NCBI GenBank assembly: GCA_007922305.1
Contig: ML677358.1
Location: forward strand, 17,471,327-17,535,326
DNA length: 64,000 nt
Reading direction: 5' to 3'
From: Dermatemys mawii
Lineage: Eukaryota; Chordata; Testudines; Dermatemydidae
This document shows, in pieces, positions 1 through 11,600 of the stretch (positions are counted from its first letter, which is position 1; each line of letters begins with the position of its first letter). Made by a program: the position numbers and the translations under genes. Under the pieces are notes generated by a model that ran no database searches, had not been told where the DNA came from, and saw only the letters and a list, made by a program, of their open reading frames with translations.

Positions 1-2517
1 ACCGTTTTCCTTGTACTTCTGATACAATAGTCAGTCCTCTTTGCTCCCCCTCGAGTTTGTTTCTCTTTTTATTTATCTTGAATGAAACTAAAACAACATT
101 TTTAAAAAGAAATGTGAGTGGAGCAGTGGAAAGGGAGCTAATAGAAAGGGGCCTGATTCTGACTTGACTTACAACTCCACGGTTTCTGAACTGGGCACCT
201 CCTAATACAGAAGGTTTTATCAGTTAGGACCCGGGTCAAGCATTCTTCTGATCCAGCTTCAGTCTACTGTGTTCCACTACCTTGGAGTTCATTAATTCCT
301 GAAGCACATTCCTCCAGGTGCAGCCTTTGCAGGAACATACAACAATGAATGAAATGATGTGTGATGCTTGTCATTCAAATAGTGGGGAGCAGTTTGCCAA
401 ACTGGCCTCCTAAGTTATATTTACATATGCAAATGTAGAGTTCACCTGCTTAGATGGGAATTTAGGTGCTCAGTTAGGTGGGGATACTGGACTGGTGCAT
501 GCAGGTCAACTGGCTAGGTTTGAGCAGTTAGCCCACAGAATTTGCAATTATTTAAACTGAGAGGTCAATTTCACTCCAAGATTTCACTAGCAATGTACTA
601 GCCTTAATTTATACCATGCTTAAAGGGCAGTTTGTTTTTAATCAATGGATTGCACTGAACACTTGCGTTCACAAAGGACCTAATGCAATGGCATGCTAAA
701 TAGACAAAGTCAGCGGCAAAAAAGTCCTCCCTTTTTTTTATTCGATATCATTCAACTGCTCTTCAGTGTTTTGTCACCTCTGTCTTCGCTCTGTTCTTGG
801 GAGAAGTAAGTCATAATTCCTTCATATGGGTGTGTGAGAGCGTGACTCATTTAAACAGTGGTGTGTTGTTTGCTAGTTCGGGCTCTGTGACTGCTCTTGA
901 TACCACACTGTTCCATTTAGAGTTCCAGCTAGAACATCAGCGGGGCAGCCCTTGTAAAATAATGTACTCAACACAGTAACACAACACAATTCACTGCATT
1001 TCCTCTTGGGCTGGGTCAGGTCCATCTGGGCTGAATTCCCATCCTAATCAGAAAACAATAATCATCTGAGTTCTGCCATAAAGTCCTCCTTAGCTATCCT
1101 AAAGAGGCTGCTCAGACAAAACATATTAGAGTTTTGCCTTCAGCAAAGGTCAATTGTCCAAGGACCTGCTAAAGTAAATGAGACCCATCAGGAGACATAG
1201 TACCCCAGTAGCAGAATACTGCAGGTCTAAATTCCAGCAATCCTGCTACATGATAAATACCAGTAGTAGTCACAAGAATGGCTTGGATCATTGTGTTTAA
1301 TTTCAATAACGTTCTCCCTACCCGAAGAACAATCTTTTTGGGGGGCGGATATATATAAGAAATAGATGGACTTTTATTCAATCCTTGATAAGTGTGACTA
1401 GCAGGTGAAAAAAATGTGGTCACTGAAACAAAACGGATGTTTAAAAAAAATACAAAACGTGCCACCAAAATCCAGAACTATATTCAGATGTTCCATTCTC
1501 ATAACACCACCAAGACAATTCAAAAAGAGGGCACTATGGGTGTTTACTAAAACAGAGAGATCTAAATTAGCTATCAGCTTGAGTCTCTAAATATTGGACA
1601 GGCACTAGTTAAGTCTCCATAGTTAAGTGTGAGTTGCATTTTGCATTTAGGAATAGCCTCATGATATGAAATAAGATCACTGTACTGGCCGAGTGAAGAG
1701 GGGAGCGGGGGCACATGGAGCCCCTAGCATGGGAGGGAGGATGGGGATTCGGCAAGGAGGGAGGGGGAAATGGAAGGTACTCATAGCCCTGGGCATGTGG
1801 GGCAGAGTCGCTGAAATAGAGAGGGATGGGAGTGTGGCATGCAGGTAACTTGTGGAGGTGGGTATGGGGCGGGGGGTGCCAGGGGCTCCTGGTGTGTGCA
1901 ATGCACAACCTACAGAAGCAACAATATGTGTGACGACCTCGTCTATCCCACTTCTCCTTTCTACAGGATGCAACAACACACTCAGGGACAAACGATGCTT
2001 CACTGGAGTCCAGGGGAGGAGGAAGGTGTTGCCACCCTAACCCTAACCTTTGCCCTAAATGAATGGCTTGTGAATTTAAAACTGCAACGATAACATAGCC
2101 AGAGTAAATGTGCCTCTGAACTGCTCAGAACGGTGCTGTGCTCCGCAGATCAGGCGGTGGAGGGCAGAGATGAACTATTTAACCGGTAGATGGTACAGGG
2201 CATGCATATATATTGGATTTCCTGCCCCAATCATAGGCTTCCTTTATGAGGAATAAAGCAGTGTACTTTTCCTAAGGGCAGTCGAAAGATTTGAATTCCA
2301 TGGATCATATTCTGCTCTCAGTCAGACAGCTTTCAGTGGAGTTACCCCGCATGTACACCAGAGAGCAGGCTCCTCTCCTTATGTCCCTGTTCTCGATTGT
2401 TTGTGCAGGATAATATAAAAAAAATTGAACTTTTCAGCTTCCTTCCTAAACTGCCTGTCCATCCCACCTAAGTAATCTCCACTGACACTGCACTGTCCTC
2501 CACAAACGCGCACCCAC
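1..2517. other. No gene recognised; 3' side of the TIMD4-like gene
   Basis: I see no transmembrane exon, RNA gene or clear mobile element here. Short open frames lack coding features. A small telomere-like stretch (CCCTAA units, 2033-2047) is present but too short to matter. Further TIMD4 exons may be hidden here or lie before base 1. Confidence 0.4.
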
Positions 2518-2682
2518 CTACGAGGCTACAGCAAATATAACAATCAATTATACTCCCCAGACCTTCACTGAGTTCCTCTTTCACTGAGTCTCCTGAAGGT
2601 GTTAAAGGAAATGTAGAGTAAGAAACAGCATTCTCTTCACTCGCCTCAGGGGCTGCCTGGACCGTAACTGAGGGAACTGTCC
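2518..2682 (-). CDS. TIMD4: TIMD4-like probable exon 5, stalk
   Basis: The acceptor TTCCAG| at 2683 opens a phase 1 frame (G-T-V-P-S-V-T-V) that stays open past 2518. The proposed end uses a TAG|GTGGGT donor and gives 165 nt (55 codons, again phase 1). Earlier weak donors are possible. The sequence is acidic and Ser-rich, typical of a membrane-proximal stalk, and is not itself a membrane segment. Confidence 0.5.
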
Positions 2683-5600
2683 CTGGAATTAAAATAAACA
2701 GAAACTTCAAACAGAGTCCCAGGACGCCTGGATTTCACCCCAGATTTCAGCATTTTCACAATACAGAAGGCCTGATCTGTTATTTTGCTGAGATAAGCCG
2801 CGCTACATTTAATCAGTATGAAGTCAGAACCACTGTAACAAAGATGTCCAAATACTGGCAGGTCACATTTCCACAAAGTATTATTTCCAACCACTGATTC
2901 CCCCCTAGAGCAGACCACAACCAGATCAAATCTAGCCACCTTACAGAATAATGTGGCTCATTCCCTCGAAGGCACTACTAGCAGGTAAACATGCAATATT
3001 TGCAAATGGTGACATTCTCTCTACCTGCAGCGAATGGACTGTGTGAGGATGTGTAACCATCATCAGTTCTCACAGTCGATGTTTGGACAGTGGCAACTGC
3101 AGTCACTGAAACAAAGCATAAGAAGAAAACAAGCTAAAAGCAGTGCCTTGAGTCAACATTGCTTGGAAATGCAGAAACTCAGAAGAGGAAGGCTGGCAAC
3201 ACGTGATCTCATCAGTCCTGTTGCTGCCTTTCTCAGACATGGAATGCAGAAGGAAACAGAGGATAGGTCTACGCTGCATGAAGCGATCCACAGCACTGAG
3301 TCTCAGAGCCGAGGTCAAAGGGGCGAAAAACAGCCATGTAGACTGAGCTGGGCTCTGAAATTTGGCGCCACTGGTTTTTATTGCAGTACAGACATACACT
3401 GAATGAACTGATCAGGGAGTTTAAGACGCAAGATTTTACTATGTTTTTCTACTCCATCGGTGTGCTTTGCAGAGCATTTAGAACACGGGTTACCACTTAC
3501 AGGGTAAGTATTTTCATAGGTTCCTTGCACTGGATCAAGCAACTTTAGGCTAGAGCCTGTGAGAAGATATCATTCAGTAGCTCCTCAGAGTAACCTGATA
3601 AACGCTTCATCGATCAACTTAAAGACAATGTTTTTACTCCAGTAGGGTCCCTGTGGAGCAATGCCCAGCTGATGGAGCACAAGGACGGAAAGTGGAAGGT
3701 ACGATACATAGGCCTAGGCCCAATGTGCGAAATGTAGAGCTGAATATGGAGCCAGTCCTGGATTTCAGTCTAGCCACAAAATTCAGATCAGAGTTAGATT
3801 CAGACGCCTCCTCCCCTCACCCTGCTACCTCCGAACCTTGAGGGTCTTATCACCAAAGGCTGTGCAGAACACACCTCCGGTGCTTTGCCTCCACTTTGGA
3901 TGCTGAAAGAACAAGGGGCTAAAAGCTCAGTTTGCTTCTTGGAACTGTGGTGGGCTGACTTTGTGGGCAAGCTTCTTCCACACAACTCTACCCATCGCTA
4001 TTGAGTCCTGATTTGCCACACCTCCTACTGCTCTAGTTCTTAGCCTTTCCTGAACAAAGCCTGCCACTGGGGGCTAACGGGCTATGAGACCTGAATGAAA
4101 TATCCATAAGGACCAGCAAACCCCTGTTCACTTGTGTCTTAACCAGGGAGGGAGCTACAAGGCTGGAACAAATGTTTCCCTCAAAAAGTGAGAGAGCGTT
4201 TTTTAAAAAGCCTGTGTTCTCTTCCCACATCAGTTGTGTCTGAAAAAAAAATGTGCCCACACAAAGTGAATGAACCAGGAGAATTTCTCAAATCTGTTGT
4301 TCTTGGGTCCCTTGGGAGACAGCCTGGCGCTAGCGGAAGACCACAGCAATGTCTTTCCCAAGGTCACAGTAACGACTTCCTGGTGCATTGTCCCTCCTCA
4401 CGTTTGGATTTCCTCTTTTTTAAGCCCTTATTTGCTGACATGTCCACAAGTGGGCTATTTACCCTGGGGAAAACACAGGTCACTTTTCTAAGTGTCACTC
4501 TTCTAACTTGGCATTTGTGGCAGCCTGTGAATTTTAACTATTCTGTGGGAGGGAAGGGGGAAATCCAGTGATGGACATGCATTAGAGACCCTACTGTAGC
4601 CAACTATTGGCTTCCAATTTCCACTGGGATACTAGAAACTATGTGTAAGGCTGCATCATGACCTCTAGAGTGCCCCCTGTGGGTCAGAGTGTGGTGTTGC
4701 AGAGGTTTGCATCTCCAGCACCCCCTGCAGGCTGTCTGTCTTTGTGTGTCACTCAGCCCGCTGGCTGAGAAGCGGCTAGTTCAAACCCTTCCAGAGTAAT
4801 AAAATGTGCAAGTGTAGTCCAAAGTCCCAGAGAATCAACCTATCCTCTAGGCCCCCTGTTCAACCCTTCCCATGGGGTTTCCCCACCTTCCCTGGCTCAG
4901 GTATCCCACCCAGCGCAAGTTCTCCTGAGGCCTCCAGTCTCTGGCACTTTGTCCCGTCCCAGGAACCAGCCATCCTCCAGGTTCTCTCTCCATACTGAAC
5001 TCCCTCAGCCTATTTATAAGATCCATATGTCTGTTGAGTTCATCAGCTGATCTTCCTTTGGTCTCACACTCTCTGGCTGACAAATAACGATCTAATTTCC
5101 GCCCGGTAGAGTGAATGTGCCTAACTGGTCTTTAACCCTTTCTCGCCCATGATATGGATTCACCCATCACACTGTGATTTCCTGATCAGCTGTAGCATTT
5201 TGATCTGAGTCAGCATCCACAGGGACACATGATCCAGATTGTTTCCAAATGATTAAATAACTATAAATGAATTTTTGAGACACATTTAAGAACAGCCAAC
5301 ACTTCTGGTTATGATGACTTGTCAGAGCTCAGAACCCAGTGATCAAATGTCTTCTGCACCTGTATGATCATCACACATACCTGTACTCAGAATACCTTCT
5401 GTAATGAAAGCAGGACTGACATTTTCGGTCATCTTGGAGATCAGAACGGTAGTTGGTGATTCTGTAATCATGGAGACAAAATAAAATAAGATGCTTAAAA
5501 AGATCATTCTTTTTTAAACATGGAGTTCCAAATTGCTGGTGCAATTTTGAGCTGCTAGCTAATTGTGGGTGAAAATTTGTAGACACCATTTATGTCTGCA

Positions 5601-8600
5601 ATTCAGGTGCCTAACTAGGATAACTTACTTCACTTGCCATTCTGGTGGGAAGGCATCTAAATGCATTCAGCTGTGGGCATAATTAATTGTGCCTGCCTTT
5701 AACAGTGGGCACAAAATTATGGGTGCAGTGTTGGAGGCCATTCGTGAAAATCTGCCCCAAAATGTTCATGTCACAATGAGTATCAAACAAGATAAAACTT
5801 GGAAAGAGTTGCAAACAGTTGCAAGCATCAGTCTGGGGAAATGAAGTCACTAACACAGATAAAATTGGAGATAAACAAGACCAACATCTGCATTAAGAAA
5901 ATGAATGAAAGGGCAAGTAGTTTATCAGTGCTGCCAACTAATTAATAATAAGGCCCTGATGCAGGAAAGCCCAGAAGTATGTGCTTCATTTTAAGTATGT
6001 TTGTGAGTCCCATTGACTTCATCAAGCACAGCAGGTGTTTAAGCAATCTTCCTCAACAGGGGCGTTTTCCTGAACTGGGCCCAAGTTAGTTCAAAGACTT
6101 GAGTGGATCTTTGTTTCTTCACCCTGTTATCCCACTATCACTACTACCAGCATCAGAGGCCCTCTAATCAAGAGGATCTAGTCTCCAGAGACTAGAAAGA
6201 TGGAATACACAAAGATGGAATACATGCTGTCAGGAATAGTATCCCTGATGATGCCACAGCACAAGTGGTTGCTGAGCTCTGTGACTTTATCCTCACACAC
6301 AATTATTTCAAATTTGGTGACAATATATACATCCAGACCAGTGGCACCGCTATGGGCACCCGTGTGGCCCCACAGTATGCCAACATCTTTATGGCTGATC
6401 TGGAACAACGCTTCCTCAAATCTCGTTCACTCACGCCCCTCCTCTATCTACGCTACATTGATGACATCTTCATCATCTGGACCCATGGGAAAGAAACTCT
6501 GGAAGAATTCCACCATGATTTCAACAGCTTCCACCCCACCATCCGCCTCAGCCTGGACCAGTCTACACAGGAGGTCCACTTCCTGGACACCACGGTGCAA
6601 ATTAATGACGGCCACATCAACACCACCCTATACCGAAAACCTACTGACAGCTATGCCTACCTTCATGCCACCAGCTTCCACCCCGGGCACACCACACGAT
6701 CCATTGTCTACAGCCAAGCACTGAGGTACAATCGTATTTGCTCCAACCCCTCAGACAGAGACCAACACCTACAAGATCTCCACCAAGCTTTCTCAAAACT
6801 ACAATATCCACACAAGGAAATAAGGACACCGATCAGCAGAGCCAGATGTGTACCCAGAAGCCTGCTGCTGCAAGACAAGCCCAAGAAAGAAAATAACAGA
6901 ACACCACTGGCCATCACCTACAGTCCTCAGTTAAAGCCTCTCCAATGCATCATCAGTGATCTACAACCCATCCTGGACAACAATCCCTCACTTTCACAGG
7001 CCTTGGGAGGCAGGCCAGTCCTGGCCTACAGACAACCTGCCAACCTCAAGCATATTCTCACCAGCAACAGCACACCGCGCCATAATAACTCTAACTCAGG
7101 AACCAATCCATGCAATAAACCTCAATGCCAACTCTGCCCACACATCTACACCAGCAACACCATCACAGGACCAAACCAGATCAGCCACACCATCACTGGT
7201 TCATTCACCTGCACATCTACCAATGTAATATACGCCATTATGTGCCAGCAATGTCCCTCTGCTATGTACATCGGCCAAACTGGACAGTCCCTACGAAAAA
7301 GGATAAATGGACACAAATCAGATATCAGGAATGGCAATATTCAAAAACCTGTAGGAGAGCACTTCAACCTCACCGGACACACCATAGAAGATTTAAAGGT
7401 CAGCATTTTGCAGCAAAAAAACTTCAAGTCCAGACTGCAAAGAGAGACTGGAGAGCTGCAATTCATTTGCAAATTTGACACAATCAATTTGGGACTGAAT
7501 AGAGATTTTGAATGGCTAGCTAACTACAAAAGCAGCTTCTCTTCTCTCGCTATTCACATCTCCAGTTCAGCTGCTAGAGGAACACCTCACCCTCCCTGAT
7601 TAGAGATAACAAGCTGGTTCAGCCTGATTGGACTAACCTTGTTATCTCCCACCTGGTTCTTGCCTACCTATTTATACCTGCCCCTGGATACTTCCACTGC
7701 ATGCATCCGACGAAGTGGGTATTAGCCCACGAAAGCTCATGCTCTGAAAAAATTTCAGTTAGTCTTTAAGGTGCCACAGGACTCTTTGTCACTTCTGCAA
7801 TTCCAGACTAACACGGCTACCCCTCTGATTCCAGAGAGACTGTAAGTGGCATGGGTGTTCACAGTGCAAAAGTGCTCGCAGAAAACAAGAAAGAACAGAA
7901 GGGAAGGGAAGGGAAGTGGAGCAGAGACGTGGAGACAGCACAGAGAGAGATGTAAGAATGCAATGCAACAGGGATAAATGTATATGACAGAGTCAGCACT
8001 ACTTCTGGGCACAGTGAAACCTACAACATTCATTCTTAAAGTGCCTTCCAGCAGAGAATTGAAACCAACAGAGTTACTGTAAATTAATACCAGTACTAGT
8101 GAAAGGACATGGCTTAATAGGATCAAAACAAAACAAAGTTACATAAAAGCTTTCAGCTTAAAGTAGGTGGCAAAGCAGATGGAAAGTATCCCTCACTTAA
8201 GAGATAAAAGAACAGATAATTCATCAGCATGTGCTGGGGTAACAAGAATGCTCTATATTAAGGTATGTTTCCTGCCCTTTCTGTGCCAGCCCTGTCATGG
8301 CACAGTGAGGCCACGTCTACACTACTCGATGGATCAGCGGGTAGTGATCAGTCTATTGGGGATAGATTTATCGCATCTAGTGTAGATGCGATAAATCGAT
8401 CCCTGAGCACTCTCCCCGTCGATTCCACCACCATGAGAGGTGGAAGCAGAGTCAATGGGGGAGCAGCAGCAGTCAACTCGCAGCCGTGAGGACGCCCGGG
8501 TAAGTTTGTCAACTTCAGCTACACCGTTTGTGTAGCTGAAGTTACGTATCTTAGGTCAACCCCCTACCCAGTGTAGACGTGGTTTTAGAGAGGTGCTCAG

Positions 8601-11600
8601 AGCCATCTGCTTTTCATACCTGTAGTAGGGAGAACAAGTTCTGTTGTGAACAAAATGAAATCATCATCTTTGGTCCACACAGTAGCTGTCTGAAAAATGG
8701 TTGTCGGGTGAGGTATGGCTGTTGAGAGTGCAGTTGTGGTGATCGTTGCAGGAGTAGTGGGTGTTGGGAGTGCAGTAGTGGTTGTCAGGGGTAGAGTAGT
8801 AGGTTTTGGAAGGGCAGTTGTGGTTTTTGTTGCGGGAGTAGTGGGTGCTAAAATGAAATAAAGAGAAGCCAGATCAGAACATCTTCAACAGAACTTGAGT
8901 AAAACAAAGCCAAACAGTAACTGAATTTAAACCATCTATTTGCCAAAACTCTGAGGAGAGGCTGATGAACAGGTACTTTTAAAGTCCGGTTAATTAGATA
9001 AGAAATGAGTCTCAAATAGAGCTGGTTGGAAAACTTTTTTTTCGTATGGCCAATGTTGATTTTTTTTGGTCCAAAAATGCACAATCCAAAAACTGAAAAT
9101 TTACAGCCAAAATCCCTAAAGCTGAACATTTCGGGGTTTGGAATTTTCAGGGTTTTTTTGATGAAAAATCAGTGTTTTTCAAGGAAAGCAGATATTTTCT
9201 ATGAATATTTTAGTTAAGTTAAAAAACAAAACCCTCAATTTTCTGTCAAAAAAAAAGAGTTGAGAGAGAATGTTTGACTAGTCATCATCCCAAGTTGTGC
9301 TGTGGCTTCCGCAGGCTGTGGAAACAAAAAAAGAAAAAGAAAAAAAGAAAAAAAGAAAATTCACTTAATGACCAAAGCAATGAGGTCAAATTTAATGTGG
9401 CATGAGCAGGTGTAACTCTGTTGACTTCAGTGGAATTTCACCTGTTTATATCGAATCTCCCTAGGGTGTTATAATGTAAAAGTGCACTTCAGACTGAGGT
9501 TGAAAAGGACTTCACTAGTCCTTCCCTGTGACTAGAGACAGCTGTGAATATTTAAAGTTTTTTGTTGAAAAATGCTGATTCACAAAAATCAAGACTGTTC
9601 ACGAAACAGGACTGGATTTGATGAATTTCCTGACTCAAAGAAAAAAAGTGTTGAGAAAAAAAAATTCAAAAAAAGCAAAGGAAATATTTTGACTGTTTTT
9701 CAAAATGAAAAATTCCAATCTTCCAGTTCAGAACGACTCTTCATTTTGAAATTTAGACTAATTAGACTGAAAAAGGTTTTAAAAGATCAAAGTCAAAAAG
9801 AAACATTTCAAAATTAGCATAACAAAATGTTTCGATTAACCAGAAATAAAAAAAACCCCAACCGTTCTTTGGTTTGTGAATTTTTTGGTTTGTGAATATT
9901 TTCAAGATTTTGACTTTTTGTCCTGATTCAAAGCAAGAAAATTTTTTGTTCTTGAGAATATTTATGGGATGGGAAACCATTTCCCACCCAGCTCTTGCAT
10001 GATGAGGTAGGACTGTTCACTCCTGTATGCCTACATGTGTCCACTCATAGTTTAGAGCACAGCACTGATTACAGGCCTTGAATGTTCAGTAGTCACCAAG
10101 CACACCCCTGTTTCTCTATAAAGAAAGACAAATAGGGTGAAGTAATATATTCTATTGGACCATAAGAGAGACATGCTTTTGATCTAAAGGGAGCTCTTTG
10201 TCAGGTCTGGGAAAGGCACTGGGAAAGTGTCACAGCTAGATACAAGATGGAACAGATTGTTTAACATAAGTAGTTAGTACATACTCTAAGGGACCATTCA
10301 AGATGAAGTGCCCCTTTAACACTTCTGATGTCACAGGACAAAATACCAAAATACCTAACCCTAAGGCCTTGGTTACACTGGCACTTTATAGTGCTATAAA
10401 GCCTCCAGGAGCACTATAACCTCCTACCCGTCCACATTGGCAAGGCACGTAGAGCGCTATAAATCCACATTTATACCAGTCCTGGTAATCCTCCCTTCTC
10501 CGAGGATTAACAGCTAATGCGTACTCATTGTTGCGTATTATCACAAGTGTGAATGGGCATTAACACTCCAAGCGCTACAAGTGATCTCTGGCGAAGCCCC
10601 GAGCCATTTAAAGCAATTGACATCTCTTCTCTTTGTTTTGAACTCAGCTAGAGGAATGCAGAAGTTCCTTTTCAGAGTTTCTCTCTTAACTCTGCAGATA
10701 AGCAATGCAAATGTTTATGGAGGGAGCCTGTGTGAAATACAAAGCCTGCTAGTCTTCTCTGTCAAAGGACACTTACTGACAGGCTCTCAGAAGGATGAAC
10801 TCTCTCCCTCTGCATACACACAACACGGTTCCCCCTCACTCCCCTCGTTTGAAAAGCACGTTGCACCCAGCTGAATGCTGGGATAGCTGCCCAGAATGCA
10901 GCACACCCCATGCCACTGCAAGTGCCGCAAATGTGGTGGGTCTCAGTGTGGACACACTATAGTGCTAACCCTATAGCTGTATACGAGGACAGGTATAACC
11001 AAAACCGCTATAAAACTGTAAGTATAACCAAGCCCTAACCCGAACCCTAGTCGGTTACAGATTGTTGTAATAAACTATAAATCCAGTGTCTTTATGAAGA
11101 CCATGATTTTTAGTGTCTAGTGAAGTTATGAATATAGGTTCTCAGGCTTGTTTTCTGAAAATGTTGTACAGGTTCCTTTGAGGATGAGGAGTGAGAGGTC
11201 AGATAGGGAGTGATCTCTTTGTGAAAAGTGTTCACCCACAGGTTTTTTTCTTTTATGTTTTATCATTTTTCTGTGTGAGTTCCTTTGAGAGCATAATGAT
11301 CAGCTGATGTCACCCACATCGTTGTTATTTGGGCATTTCTCTATAAAGCGACAGGTGAGTCCCTACGATTTTTTTCTAGGCTTTGGAACTCTTTTCACCT
11401 TGCTACCACTCTCTGAGGGACAGAGTCTAAGCCTCAAAGGCAGAAGAATGGATTTCTCTCTACAGAGAGAGAAGAGAGTTTTGCTTACCTCTGTAAACCT
11501 GCAAATTCAGGTTTCGCTTGAGATCATTGAACCATCCAGGGATCTCTATGCGGCAGCAGTACGCCCCTCTGTCTTTGAGGTCCACATTGCTTATAGTCAG

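Noticed and set aside
1..75. Open basic stretch after a TTTTAG acceptor on the minus strand, possibly a TIMD4 cytoplasmic exon
   Set aside because: Its end is outside the window and no membrane exon lies between it and 2518; too weak to call.
2033..2047. CCCTAA telomere-like repeat
   Set aside because: Only two and a half units; similar words occur at 10965-11047 inside and beside a transposon.
9572..9817. Lys/Phe-rich open frame
   Set aside because: Lies wholly in the AT-rich inverted-repeat element; composition only.
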